Shown here: piece by piece, positions 55,043 through 63,923 of the stretch
How positions within the stretch are numbered: position 1 is the stretch's first letter
Layout of the letters: every line of letters starts with the position of its first letter
NCBI GenBank assembly: GCA_002452745.1
Contig: DKFC01000008.1
Coordinates: 57,259-121,258, forward strand
DNA length: 64,000 bases
Source: Firmicutes bacterium UBA6806
Lineage (GTDB): Bacteria > Bacillota > Clostridia > Peptostreptococcales > Acidaminobacteraceae
Direction: 5' to 3'
Made by a program: the position numbers and the translations under genes
Notes under the pieces: model-generated
Database searches by the model: none
What the model saw: the letters and a program-made list of their open reading frames with translations, nothing else
What the model was told of the DNA's origin: nothing

Positions 55043-56470
55043 TTATAAATCATAATACATCTTATATTCTCTCGGAGATGGGACAACGCTCTCTTCAAGC
55101 GCTTCTCTTTTAAGATATGCAATTTGGTCATCAATCAGTCCCTTCGTGAAAATGCCCCCTTCAATCAAATAATCATAATCTGACTCAATGGCTTCTATGA
55201 CCTCGAATAAGTTTTTAGGAAGTGCTTTTATGCGCTTTCTCTGCTCATCAGACAGATGAAAGACATTGACATCCAGCGGCCCATATCCCTCTTTTACAGG
55301 ATCTATCTTATGCTTGATTCCATCTATTGCCGCCATCACAAGTGCAGAATAGGCCAAATACGGATTTGCTGTTGCATCGGATGGTCTGAATTCGAATCTC
55401 TTTTTATCTGGCTGAGTTGCGTAGCCGGGGATTCTGATAACTGAACTTCTATTGGCGGTCCCATAGCAAATACTGACAGGGGCTTCATACCCTGGAACCA
55501 GTCGCTTATAGGAATTGGTGCTCGGGTTTGTGAACGCCATCAGCGAAGCGGCGTGTTTTAAAATACCACCGATGGCATATAAGCCAACATCACTGAGGTC
55601 AGAATAGCCGCCCTTTTCATAAAAGAGATTCTCGTCCCCTTCAAAGAGCTGAATGTGAACATGCATGCCGCTTCCCGCCTCACCGAGAATCGGTTTTGGC
55701 ATAAAAGTCGCCGTCCGGTTGTGCTTTACTGCGATATTTCTAACGACGTATTTAACAATCATGGATCTATCTGCCATACAGATTGTATTGCCAAATGCCA
55801 GTTCTATTTCCTGTTGTCCCGGACCGCCAACTTCTGGATGCTGATACTTAACTGGTACATTTAGAGCTTCTAGTTTTAGAGTCATTTCATTTCTCATGTC
55901 AAAATTGATATCAAATGGGATGTCCACATGATAGCCGCCTTTATGCTTGACAATATAGCCATTGTTATTTTCTTCTGTATTTGAACGCCAAACAGCTTGT
56001 TTGGTATCAATTCTGTACCCGTAATTTTCTGGTGTTAAACTGTAGTGACATGAATCAAATGTATAAAACTCGAATTCCGGGCCCAACAGCGCATGAGATG
56101 CAATTTTTTCGTCTTTTAAGTATGCTTCCACCTTTTCAGCAACATACCTTGGGTCGCTGGCAAAGCGTTGGTTGTTCTCACCAGTGTGATATATCTTTGT
56201 AAAAAAGACCAACGTCTTAACTTCAGTAAACGGGTCGATAAAATACTGTTCCAAATCGGGTTTAAATACCATATCTGATTTTTCAACCGTTAAAAAACCA
56301 TAACTGGAACCATCAAACCCAATTCCGTCTGTTATGGTTGCTTTGGTAAATCTGGAAACTGGAATGGTTAAGTGATGCCATCTTCCAGCCAAATCCAGCA
56401 GTTTAAAATCAATTAACTCAATTTGATGCTCTTCACAAAATGCCTGTACTTCCATGTGATTACTAAACAT
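55043..56470 (-). CDS. glnA: glutamine synthetase, type I
   Basis: Makes glutamine from glutamate, ammonia and ATP. The 475-residue enzyme shows GFDGSSYGF, PEFEFY, GSGMHVHIQLF, PGYEAPVSICYG and RFEFRPSDATANPY. The region that holds the adenylylated Tyr in E. coli (NLYDL) reads NVFHL here, so control by adenylylation is not expected. A sigma-A-type promoter is seen upstream. Monocistronic, divergent from rnhA. Confidence 0.95.
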   Translation of the reverse strand: MFSNHMEVQAFCEEHQIELIDFKLLDLAGRWHHLTIPVSRFTKATITDGIGFDGSSYGFLTVEKSDMVFKPDLEQYFIDPFTEVKTLVFFTKIYHTGENNQRFASDPRYVAEKVEAYLKDEKIASHALLGPEFEFYTFDSCHYSLTPENYGYRIDTKQAVWRSNTEENNNGYIVKHKGGYHVDIPFDINFDMRNEMTLKLEALNVPVKYQHPEVGGPGQQEIELAFGNTICMADRSMIVKYVVRNIAVKHNRTATFMPKPILGEAGSGMHVHIQLFEGDENLFYEKGGYSDLSDVGLYAIGGILKHAASLMAFTNPSTNSYKRLVPGYEAPVSICYGTANRSSVIRIPGYATQPDKKRFEFRPSDATANPYLAYSALVMAAIDGIKHKIDPVKEGYGPLDVNVFHLSDEQRKRIKALPKNLFEVIEAIESDYDYLIEGGIFTKGLIDDQIAYLKREALEESVVPSPREYKMYYDL

Positions 56471-56536
56471 CTTTAGTCCCCCTTAAATGAACTTTTGGGC
56501 TTCAAGGACACTGTCCGCGATTTCAGCCTTGATTCT

Positions 56537-56566
56537 ATAATATCAAATTTTTGTGTAATTGTGCAA
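56537..56566 (-). promoter_or_regulatory. predicted sigma-A promoter of glnA
   Basis: On the minus strand TTGCAC (56566-56561), an 18-base spacer and TATTAT (56542-56537). The leader holds a small GGAC-ACT-GTCC dyad (56506-56516). No glutamine riboswitch was recognised. Confidence 0.6.
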
Positions 56567-56688
56567 ATTTTCCGATAATTGTTTCTTTAATGTAATGATT
56601 CGCTTTCACTTGTCTTTGTCAATGTCCACATGTCATATCAACACTTTTATGATATACTAATTTAGAGATTTAATAATGGGAGGACTAG

Positions 56689-57231
56689 ATGAAAATCGTT
56701 GAAATATATTGTGATGGCGCTTGTTCAGGAAATGGCAAAGAGACCAATGTCGGCGGCTGGGGGGCTGTTCTCGTATACAATGAACAGACCAAAGAACTGT
56801 GTGGTGGCGCACCCGCCACAACAAATAACATCATGGAATTAACGGCTGCTATAGAGGCACTTAAATCTCTAAAGAGCAAAACGCTGGATGTGAAAATTTT
56901 CTCGGATAGTGCTTATGTGGTGAATTGTTTTAGAGAAGGTTGGTATCACAAGTGGAAGATAAATGGCTGGATCAACTCCAAGAAAGAACCCGTTGAAAAC
57001 CAAGCCCTTTGGAAGTCTCTAATTGAACTTGTTGAGTCCTTTCATTCCGTTATTTTTTATAAAGTAAAAGGACATCTCAACTTAAATGCCACAGCAGAAG
57101 TCAACAAATGGTATAAAAAGTTTAACTCCGCCAATGGCTTAAATTATTCGATGGATGAGTTTATTAGAGCCAGTCAATTCAATCACGTTGCAGACGAACT
57201 TGCGAATAAGGGCATGGAACCCTTTAAATAA
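56689..57231 (+). CDS. rnhA: ribonuclease HI with C-terminal insertion
   Basis: Cleaves RNA in RNA-DNA hybrids. The catalytic carboxylates are D9, E50, D73 and D169, and the loop His is H129 (VKGHL). Between H129 and D169 lie 40 residues, against about 10 in E. coli, so an insert of about 30 residues (NATAEVNKWYKKFNSANG and following) extends the catalytic loop. The 180-residue length reflects this. RBS GGGAGG. Monocistronic. Confidence 0.93.
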   Translation: MKIVEIYCDGACSGNGKETNVGGWGAVLVYNEQTKELCGGAPATTNNIMELTAAIEALKSLKSKTLDVKIFSDSAYVVNCFREGWYHKWKINGWINSKKEPVENQALWKSLIELVESFHSVIFYKVKGHLNLNATAEVNKWYKKFNSANGLNYSMDEFIRASQFNHVADELANKGMEPFK

Positions 57232-57242
57232 TGTAGTCTAAT

Positions 57243-57288
57243 AAAAAAACGCTTGCCCCCAACGAGTTGGATGACAAGCGTTTTTTAT
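57243..57288. terminator. bidirectional nested terminator
   Basis: AAACGCTTG/CAAGCGTTT encloses a second CCAAC/GTTGG stem, with A7 and T6 flanks, between rnhA (+) and rubrerythrin (-). Confidence 0.85.
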
Positions 57289-57296
57289 TAGATTAA

Positions 57297-57869
57297 TTAA
57301 TAATTAGTTTCTTTTAACTCGAAATGAGCTTTTGGATGCAGACAAGTTGGGCATACTTCCGGCGCTTCTGGACCTTCATGTACATAACCACATTTTCCAC
57401 ATTTCCATCTAACTGGTTCGTCTTTTTTGAAAACAGTTCCGTTTTCAATATTTTCAGCCAGTTTGTTATATCTGTTTTCATGCTCAACTTCTGCTTTTGC
57501 AATGAATTCAAATGCAACAGCAACTTTTGGGAATCCCTCTTCTTTTGCAACTTTTGCAAACTCAGGGTAGAGGACTGTCCACTCTTCATTTTCGCCCATA
57601 GCAGCTGCTTTGAGGTTTTCAAGAGTAGTTCCAACTTTGCCAGCAGGGTAAGTTGCAGTGATTTCCAAATCGCCACCTTCTAAGAAGCTGAAAAATCTTG
57701 CAGCATGAACTCTTTCGTTATCAGCAGTTTCTAAGAAAAGTGCTGCAATTTGCTTGTAGCCTTCCTTATCAGCTTGTTTTGCGAACATTTGATATCTGTT
57801 TCTCGCTTGTGATTCACCTGCAAATGCTTTAAGTAAGTTTTTTTCCGTTTGCGTACCTTTAATTGACAT
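57297..57869 (-). CDS. rbr: rubrerythrin
   Basis: Peroxide reductase of anaerobes. The 190-residue protein has the diiron four-helix domain with E-x-x-R/H motifs (AFAGESQARNRYQMF, ETADNERVHAARFF, AKAEVEHENRYNKL) and a C-terminal rubredoxin-like domain with CGKCGY and CPTC. Last gene of the oxidative-stress cluster. RBS GGAGG. Confidence 0.96.
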   Translation of the reverse strand: MSIKGTQTEKNLLKAFAGESQARNRYQMFAKQADKEGYKQIAALFLETADNERVHAARFFSFLEGGDLEITATYPAGKVGTTLENLKAAAMGENEEWTVLYPEFAKVAKEEGFPKVAVAFEFIAKAEVEHENRYNKLAENIENGTVFKKDEPVRWKCGKCGYVHEGPEAPEVCPTCLHPKAHFELKETNY

Positions 57870-57971
57870 CTCAATACCTCCATTTATAATTTAATGCCTC
57901 ACTATGAGTGCATAACACTCGCCATTATACAACAAGGTTGTGCCCTGGTTCTTAAGGGCTTACATCACCTT

Positions 57972-58478
57972 CTAGATTACAGGTGGTGTAAACGTTCTTG
58001 TTCCCAGCTCCCTGTCCAACATCAACATTCCATGACCTTCGCCGTTGATCATTTTCAGTTCGTTGATAATTTTTTCGGCAGAATTTTCTTCTTCAACTTG
58101 TTCATCTATAAACCAAACCATTAAGTTTTTAGTTGGTCTGTCACGTTCAGTTTCCGCAACATCGGCTATATTGTTAAGTAGAGCTGTTACGTGTCTTTCG
58201 TGAGTCAAAGTCTCTTCGAATACATCAATGACATTTGCCCATTCAGTTTTAGGTTTTTCAATTGCTTCTAGTACAACTCTGCCGCCTCTTTCATGCACAT
58301 AGTTAAAAAATCTCATTGCATGAAACTGCTCTTCTTCAAACTGAACGCGCATCCAGTTTGCGAACCCCGGTAAATTGATACTTTCAAAATAGGCAGACAT
58401 TGATAGGTACAAGTAAGCCGAGTATAATTCTGCATTGATTTGTTCATTAATTACTTTTTCAAGTTTTTCGTTAATCAT
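57972..58478 (-). CDS. ferritin
   Basis: Stores iron and limits Fenton chemistry. The 168-residue four-helix protein has the ferroxidase ligands in INEQINAELYSAYLYLSM, VQFEEEQFHAMRF and the later EEQVEEENS motif. It is non-haem bacterial FtnA type. RBS AAAGGAGG. Same direction as its redox neighbours, but a palindrome lies between it and desulfoferrodoxin. Confidence 0.95.
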   Translation of the reverse strand: MINEKLEKVINEQINAELYSAYLYLSMSAYFESINLPGFANWMRVQFEEEQFHAMRFFNYVHERGGRVVLEAIEKPKTEWANVIDVFEETLTHERHVTALLNNIADVAETERDRPTKNLMVWFIDEQVEEENSAEKIINELKMINGEGHGMLMLDRELGTRTFTPPVI

Positions 58479-58559
58479 AACATCCCTCCTTTAAAATTTG
58501 TTTCTAATCATAGGGTTTAACATGTGCATGCGCCCATCGAGATGGAGTTATCATGCAAC

Positions 58560-58587
58560 GAGAGTTTAGTACATGTACTAAACTCTC
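58560..58587. repeat. 28-bp perfect palindrome
   Basis: GAGAGTTTAGTACA is immediately followed by its exact complement TGTACTAAACTCTC, between the desulfoferrodoxin stop and the ferritin start. As RNA it gives a 12-bp stem with a CAUG loop but no U tract. It could be an operator, a weak terminator or an mRNA stabiliser. Confidence 0.7.
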
Positions 58588-58619
58588 TGAATTTTATCAA
58601 CTTTATTCAGTCGATATTC

Positions 58620-58997
58620 TTATAATTCATTTTTCCAAAGTCCATGAAGATTGCAATATTCTCTTGCCTTAATTGCCTTTTCGTCTGTTTTAAAAATAGC
58701 AACAGGCTCATCTCCAGGATTTAGGAAAGTAATTAAAGATTCAGTTTCAGTTACAAGTTCAATCCACTCAATATAGTGTTCTTCCTTCATAGGATGAAGG
58801 GTTGAACCAACAGTAACCTTGTATCCGCCTTCAATCGCTTCTACTACAGGAACGTGTTTTTCAGTTGCAGAATCAGCAGATTTTTCTTCGAGTAAATTCA
58901 TTTCTTGATTACAGCATACCAATTGTCCGCCGCCAACATGTTGAACTTCAACGATATTGCCGCAAACACCGCATTTATAGACGTCTAATCTCTTCAT
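58620..58997 (-). CDS. dfx: desulfoferrodoxin (superoxide reductase, two iron centres)
   Basis: Reduces superoxide to peroxide. The 125-residue protein has centre I with four cysteines (CGVC and VCCN) and centre II with EKHVP (Glu, Lys and His), TLHP, EEHYIEW and CNLHG (Cys plus His). All ligands are present. Downstream of and close to perR (12 bp), so probably in the PerR-controlled operon. RBS AGGAGG. Confidence 0.96.
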   Translation of the reverse strand: MKRLDVYKCGVCGNIVEVQHVGGGQLVCCNQEMNLLEEKSADSATEKHVPVVEAIEGGYKVTVGSTLHPMKEEHYIEWIELVTETESLITFLNPGDEPVAIFKTDEKAIKAREYCNLHGLWKNEL

Positions 58998-59009
58998 TTA
59001 AAATACCTC

Positions 59010-59423
59010 CTAGGATCCTTGCTTACAATTTTTACAGATTCCATAGTAGAACATTTGCTTTTCTTTAATCTCAAAACCTTCTAGAGTCTCTTGATCTTCT
59101 TCGCGAACATCGACTTCAAAGTCATACACCCTGTGACAGGACAGGCATTTGAAATGACCATGCAAACCAGTGTCAGCATCAAATCGGGTCTCATTTTCAT
59201 CAATGGTTATCACCATTGCAATTTCCTTCTCTATAAAAGTTTTGAGTGTGTTGTAAACGGTTGTTTTTGATAGAGTTGGAATTTCGCCGCTTAGGGCATT
59301 GTAAATATTATCAACGGTAGGATGTTCCATGGTACCCATCAAGTATTCATATATTTTTACTCTCTGATAAGAAGGCTTAATACCATGCGCCTTTAAAAAC
59401 TCTCCTACATTTTCAACATACAT
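59010..59423 (-). CDS. perR: Fur-family peroxide regulator
   Basis: The 137-residue repressor has the winged helix with TVDNIYNAL and LSKTTVYNTLKTF, the regulatory metal region RFDADTGLHGHFKC and two CxxC zinc motifs (CLSC and CKNC). The Asp in RFD aligns with the PerR-type Asp rather than the Glu of Fur, and both His of H-G-H are kept. That supports PerR identity, as does the perfect PerR box upstream of its operon. Confidence 0.88.
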   Translation of the reverse strand: MYVENVGEFLKAHGIKPSYQRVKIYEYLMGTMEHPTVDNIYNALSGEIPTLSKTTVYNTLKTFIEKEIAMVITIDENETRFDADTGLHGHFKCLSCHRVYDFEVDVREEDQETLEGFEIKEKQMFYYGICKNCKQGS

Positions 59424-59454
59424 ACGATCACCAACTTCTCCAATCTAACCAAAA

Positions 59455-59613
59455 TTATTTTACAGGTTCAAACATGTCTTTGCCTACGCCGCAAAGTGGG
59501 CAAACCCAATCTTCAGGGATGTCTTCGAATGCTGTTCCCGGTGCAATGCCACCATCTGGATCGCCAACTTCTGGATCATAAATATAACCACATGCTACAC
59601 ATTCATATTTCAT
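59455..59613 (-). CDS. rubredoxin
   Basis: Small electron carrier with one Fe(Cys)4. The 52-residue product has CVACGYIYDPEVGDPDGG and WVCPLCGVGKDMFEP. The start at 59613 follows GGAGG; the longer frame to 59658 is leader. Likely donor to the flavo-diiron protein, desulfoferrodoxin and rubrerythrin. Confidence 0.96.
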   Translation of the reverse strand: MKYECVACGYIYDPEVGDPDGGIAPGTAFEDIPEDWVCPLCGVGKDMFEPVK

Positions 59614-59636
59614 AATTTTCTCCTCCAAATAATTTA

Positions 59637-59810
59637 TTATTTTACTGAGTAAAAGCATCTTTTAGGAGAGTAAATCTCCTCAGTTTTTTTCAGAGCTTTT
59701 ATAGCCTTGTCCACTTCGTCTTTGGACACGCCCAGCTTTTCAGCTATTTCACCGGGTCTTAAAGGTTCATTCTCTTTTAAGAGCGCGACAACTTGTGCTT
59801 CTAAAGACAT
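59637..59810 (-). CDS. small winged-helix DNA-binding protein, first gene of the PerR-box operon
   Basis: This 57-codon frame starts at an ATG preceded by GAGAGGTG and reads MSLEAQVVALLKENEPLRPG, then EIAEKLGVSKDEVDKAIKAL and KKTEEIYSPKRCFYSVK. The helix-turn-helix EIAEKLGVSKDEVDKAI is convincing and one Cys (RCFY) lies near the end. The product is close to the size of a single winged-helix unit. It stands between the PerR-box promoter and rubredoxin (gap 23 bp). Function unknown; a redox-linked regulator is possible. Confidence 0.8.
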   Translation of the reverse strand: MSLEAQVVALLKENEPLRPGEIAEKLGVSKDEVDKAIKALKKTEEIYSPKRCFYSVK

Positions 59811-59826
59811 CCGATCACCTCTCTAA

Positions 59827-59843
59827 TTTGTAATGATTACAAA
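59827..59843. promoter_or_regulatory. PerR box
   Basis: TTTGTAATGATTACAAA, an exact 8-1-8 palindrome that fits the PerR consensus TTATAATNATTATAA with only the R/Y-type changes. It lies just downstream of the -10 element, over the expected transcription start. Confidence 0.88.
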
Positions 59844-59846
59844 CTG

Positions 59847-59875
59847 ATAATATCACACCTTGAATTTCCTGTCAA
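59847..59875 (-). promoter_or_regulatory. sigma-A promoter of the redox operon
   Basis: On the minus strand TTGACA (59875-59870), a 17-base spacer and TATTAT (59852-59847): a nearly perfect promoter followed at once by the PerR box. Confidence 0.88.
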
Positions 59876-59995
59876 TAAGTAATGATATCTGTATAAGCAA
59901 ATTTCCACAAGGAACTTAATCCAGTCCAATTATACCCCACATGGGTATACTCTTAAACTATATATTCCAAAATAATTAATATTTTTTAGAATTAT

Positions 59996-60715
59996 TTATC
60001 GAGCCAGGGAAATCATTTGGACTAGAATTCCCAAAACGGCCAGTACGATTATTAAGATGACTGACTTCTTGATGGTAAAAGACTCAATAATGGACAGGGC
60101 TATGGCCATTAGAGCAAGCCTCCAAAGATTGAAGACTTCTATTGAAGACAAAATAATAAATAGGGGATTTTTAACCTGAGTGGGATCCATTAAAATTGCA
60201 GGTGAAAAGCTGTTTATGTTAATGGGCAGAACCAAGCTCAGTAATGCCGCAAGTGCACTCCCCAGCATTGTGACGATGGCAATGTATAAAGAGGCACTAA
60301 AGACCTTTTTAAAAGTGCCCTCTCCACTTATAAAAGTGGCAATCCCATGCGTAATCAACGCGACAATTGCCATAACTGCCACTGCACCAACTCCCGCAAT
60401 GGCAACTGTCATCTTTGCAATGTTTTTGCTCAGGCTCTCAAAGCCGTCAAGCGGCACTTGGTTTCCCATGGCAATTGATTGCTCCATCATCGCTTGACGC
60501 TGCACCTCAATGATGGCATCCATATTAATCAACATAATGGCTGAAAGTAAAATTGCCATAACAAACATGGGAATCAAAACCCTTGGATGATCGGAAATAT
60601 CTTCCAGCACTTCTCGAGGTTTGACAATAACCCCGATATAGCGTTGCAAATGATTGAACTTTGGCGTTTTACCCGTGCTTTCAAGTTCCAGTTCATCTCT
60701 GTTTATCTCACTCAT
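59996..60715 (-). CDS. Yip1 family membrane protein
   Basis: The 239-residue protein has five or so hydrophobic helices after a 25-residue soluble N terminus, with HLQRYIGVIVKPREVLEDI, the usual pre-helix segment of Yip1-domain proteins. The function in bacteria is unknown. It follows the ABC efflux operon in the same direction and may be part of it (gap 63 bp). Confidence 0.78.
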   Translation of the reverse strand: MSEINRDELELESTGKTPKFNHLQRYIGVIVKPREVLEDISDHPRVLIPMFVMAILLSAIMLINMDAIIEVQRQAMMEQSIAMGNQVPLDGFESLSKNIAKMTVAIAGVGAVAVMAIVALITHGIATFISGEGTFKKVFSASLYIAIVTMLGSALAALLSLVLPININSFSPAILMDPTQVKNPLFIILSSIEVFNLWRLALMAIALSIIESFTIKKSVILIIVLAVLGILVQMISLAR

Positions 60716-60778
60716 TTCATGCCTCCTTCACATTTATCGTTTATAAATCATACTCTTTTTTGACATTTCAGATCAGCG

Positions 60779-62002
60779 TTATTCGTATCGAAGTGCATCA
60801 ATTGGGTCTAGTTTGGCCGCTTGATTTGCTGGATAGAGACCAAAGAAAATGCCCACACCTGCGGAAAAAATCCACGCTATCATAACGGCGTTCATCGGCA
60901 CAATCGGTGGCAAACTCAATTTTGACGCCACCAGCATGGCAATTCCTGAACCAATAAGCGTCCCGACGACGCCACCGATTAAGGAGATGATAACCGCCTC
61001 CACTAGAAATTGCATCAATATGTCTTTGCGTCTCGCGCCCAGAGCCTTTCTGATTCCGATTTCCCTTGTTCTCTCTGTCACAGACACCAACATGATGTTC
61101 ATAACGCCAATTCCACCTACCAAGAGGGAAATGGCAGCTATAGCACTGATAATCCCCGTTAGAACACCTGTTACATTATTTACTGCCGCCATTTCACTTT
61201 CCGCACTGTAAGTTCTATAGTAATCTGCGCTGTTTCGATGTCTTTGCGAGAGTAGTTTTTTTATGTCCTCTTGGAGTTTTTCTTTGTTTGCCGTCTCAGA
61301 TGCGTTTATTTCAGCTGAATACACGATGTCACCTATACCGTTGATTCTACCCAGTGTGGAATAGGGCACATAAATTTCTGAAGTTGAATTGGAGCCTGAA
61401 AACAGTGAACTCTTCGGCTCTTCTTGAACGCCGACAATAACAAATGTCAGCCTCTGATTGTAATAACTAAGAGATAGTTTCTCTCCAAGTACATCCGTCT
61501 TTCCAAAAATATCTCGCGCTAACTGAGCGTCTATTATAGTGACATATCTTGAGGAAATCATATCATTTTTAATGATAAATCGACCTTCCTCCAATTCAAT
61601 TTTCTGAATGTCATTGTACTGTTCGTTTACACCGTTGACATTGACTTTGAGCCCTTTATCGTTTTTCTTTTGCGTCTTTTGGATAACGGACATGCTCTCT
61701 GAATATGAAGGCGAAATGCTCTCAATGTCATCTCCAAAAACCTTTTGCAAAGCGTCTAAGTCGTCTATTGTCATAAGGTCTCGCCATCCAAGTTCTTCAT
61801 TCCAGTTGTGATAAAGTCCCATCCGATTGACGCCAAAGGCCTCAAATTCTTTTTTTATAGCGGCTTCTCCACCGTTTCCAATGGCAAATACCGCAATAAC
61901 CGATGCAATTCCTATGATAATTCCAAGCATAGTCAATATAGATCTCATCTTATTGACCCGAATGGCATTTAATGCGATTCGCACACTTTCTATAAAATTC
62001 AT
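60779..62002 (-). CDS. ABC transporter permease, MacB-like
   Basis: The 407-residue protein has one N-terminal membrane helix (RSILTMLGIIIGIASVIAVFAIG), a large extracellular MacB-type domain (about 45-275) and three C-terminal helices with VTERTREIGIRKALGARRKDIL, the FtsX/MacB signature. It overlaps the ATPase gene by four bases. Confidence 0.92.
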   Translation of the reverse strand: MNFIESVRIALNAIRVNKMRSILTMLGIIIGIASVIAVFAIGNGGEAAIKKEFEAFGVNRMGLYHNWNEELGWRDLMTIDDLDALQKVFGDDIESISPSYSESMSVIQKTQKKNDKGLKVNVNGVNEQYNDIQKIELEEGRFIIKNDMISSRYVTIIDAQLARDIFGKTDVLGEKLSLSYYNQRLTFVIVGVQEEPKSSLFSGSNSTSEIYVPYSTLGRINGIGDIVYSAEINASETANKEKLQEDIKKLLSQRHRNSADYYRTYSAESEMAAVNNVTGVLTGIISAIAAISLLVGGIGVMNIMLVSVTERTREIGIRKALGARRKDILMQFLVEAVIISLIGGVVGTLIGSGIAMLVASKLSLPPIVPMNAVMIAWIFSAGVGIFFGLYPANQAAKLDPIDALRYE

Positions 62003-62685
62003 GCGCTCTCTCCATTTCTGACATCGTTTATAATCTGTCCGTCCTTAAAGGTCACAACGCGTTTTGCCTGAGCCGCAATATCCGATTCATGTGTTACCAG
62101 AATAATGGTTGCCCCCTCTTGATTCAAATCTTTGAAAATCGCCATGATTTCCTCTGTGGAATGTGAGTCAAGGTTTCCAGTTGGCTCATCTGCCAATATG
62201 ATAGCCGGGCTGTTCACAAGTGCTCTGGCAATTGCAACTCTCTGTTTCTGACCGCCTGAAAGCTCATTTGGCTTGTGATCCATTCGCTCCCCAAGTCCGA
62301 CTCTCTGCAAGGCCTTTTCGGCTTTTTCAAGTCTTTCCTTTCTCGGCTGTTTTGCATAGATCATCGGCAGTTCCACGTTGTGAAGTGCAGACGTTCTGGG
62401 AATCAAATTAAATGATTGGAATACAAAACCAATTTTAAGGTTCCTGACTTCTGCCAGCTTCTCAGGATGCATGCTCTCCGTTTGAACGCCATCCAACGTA
62501 TATGAACCCGATGTTGGTTTATCCAGACAGCCGATAATGTTCATCAAGGTGGACTTTCCCGACCCAGATGCTCCAATAATAGCCACAAAGTCACCTTTTT
62601 TCACTTCGAGACTCACGTTGTTTAATGCCTTTACCTGAACAGCGCCAGTGTCATAGATTTTAGATAAATCTCTAATGGTAATCAT
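61999..62685 (-). CDS. ABC transporter ATP-binding protein, MacB/LolD-like
   Basis: The 228-residue ATPase has Walker A GASGSGKST, the Q loop FVFQSFNLIP, the signature LSGGQKQRVAIARAL, Walker B IILADEPTGNLD and the switch His in VTHE. Drives the MacB-like permease. The start overlaps the adaptor stop by one base (TAATG). Confidence 0.95.
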   Translation of the reverse strand: MITIRDLSKIYDTGAVQVKALNNVSLEVKKGDFVAIIGASGSGKSTLMNIIGCLDKPTSGSYTLDGVQTESMHPEKLAEVRNLKIGFVFQSFNLIPRTSALHNVELPMIYAKQPRKERLEKAEKALQRVGLGERMDHKPNELSGGQKQRVAIARALVNSPAIILADEPTGNLDSHSTEEIMAIFKDLNQEGATIILVTHESDIAAQAKRVVTFKDGQIINDVRNGESA

Positions 62686-63923
62686 TACTTACCAGCTCCT
62701 ATCTCATTAATCTGCACACCATCTTCAATTTCAACGGATGGATTCAGGACAATGGTGTCTCCCTCAGCAATTTCAGGAGAGATAACTTCCAACTGAAGGT
62801 CTCCTTGCACCCCTATTTCCACAGGAATTCTCTTTGTTTTTCCATCTATTATCTTGATGACAAAGTTGTCTTTGTCTATGTTTAAAATTCCTTCGTACGG
62901 AATGACCGTAGCACCATCAGAAACTGCATAGACAATGTCCAAATCCGCTGTGAAGTTAGGTTTAAATTTCGTTTTATCATTGAATTCAACTTTGACCAGA
63001 ACACTTTTTTCAGTGGTCTGTCCCGCTTGTTGAACTTCTGCAGAACTGCCGACAGAGGCAACCTTACCTTCGTACTCGTTATCTCCGACGCCATATCCTG
63101 TGATTTTCACAGACATTCCCGGCTCAACTTTGTTGACATCGTATTCACCAATATAGGTGTCAATCTCAAGGTCACCAGTGGTCTCAATTAGAACCAGCTC
63201 AGCCCCTACAGTGGTCATATCATACTTTTTGACATCAATTCTCGTAACTGTTCCAGACATCGGTGCTTTGATGCTTGCCTTTTCCTTTTGGTCGAGCAAA
63301 TCCTTATAAGCATTCTGAGCATTTTCAAGATTTAGAGCATAAACTTTGAGACTGCCCGATCTTTCATCCTTCTCATTAACAGCCTCCATATACTCATCAT
63401 ATGTAGTATCCACACGTTGCCTAGCTGTGTCTAGTTCATTTTGACTCATGGCACCTGATTCAAAGAGTGCCTTTGCATCTCCATAGCTCTTTTCCGCGTT
63501 GTCATAAGCCGTCTTTGCACTTGTTATTGCCGCATTTAAACTAGTCTCACTCTGTGCATTTGTATAGTTCAGTTGAGAGATGTCAACTTGCAATTTAGCA
63601 TCCCTAATCTTTCTATCCAGTTCATCTGTATCCATTTGAACCAATATCTGATCTGTTTCCACCACATCACCTACATCAACGAGCACATCCGAGACCAGAC
63701 CTGCCACCTCTGAATAGACTTTTGCACTTTCCTTTGCCTGAACGGTTCCCTTAGTAGTTATGGTAGACTCTAAATCCTGTACGCCAACCGAAGCCGTTTC
63801 CACATAGATTGCACCCTCTGCTGATTCACTTGAACTTGATTTTGACTTAACCACTGCTGCGCCAACCACCATGACGATTGCAACTATGCCAAGAATCACA
63901 AGTATCTTCTTCTTGCCCCTCAT
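62685..63923 (-). CDS. HlyD/MacA-like efflux adaptor
   Basis: The 412-residue protein has an N-terminal anchor (about 5-25), lipoyl halves (AKVYSEVAGLVSDVLVDVGDVVETDQIL and SIKAPMSGTVTRID), a long helical hairpin between them and C-terminal beta domains. First gene of the efflux operon. Start at 63923 with GGAAGGAG. With the ATPase and permease it forms a MacAB-type export complex; the cargo is not known. Confidence 0.9.
   Translation of the reverse strand: MRGKKKILVILGIVAIVMVVGAAVVKSKSSSSESAEGAIYVETASVGVQDLESTITTKGTVQAKESAKVYSEVAGLVSDVLVDVGDVVETDQILVQMDTDELDRKIRDAKLQVDISQLNYTNAQSETSLNAAITSAKTAYDNAEKSYGDAKALFESGAMSQNELDTARQRVDTTYDEYMEAVNEKDERSGSLKVYALNLENAQNAYKDLLDQKEKASIKAPMSGTVTRIDVKKYDMTTVGAELVLIETTGDLEIDTYIGEYDVNKVEPGMSVKITGYGVGDNEYEGKVASVGSSAEVQQAGQTTEKSVLVKVEFNDKTKFKPNFTADLDIVYAVSDGATVIPYEGILNIDKDNFVIKIIDGKTKRIPVEIGVQGDLQLEVISPEIAEGDTIVLNPSVEIEDGVQINEIGAGK

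Noticed and set aside
57870..57971. PerR box upstream of rubrerythrin
   Set aside because: TTATAATTTAATGCC again matches only one half; the right half is unlike the consensus.
58478..58520. PerR box upstream of ferritin
   Set aside because: TTTCTAATCATAGGG matches only one half of the consensus.
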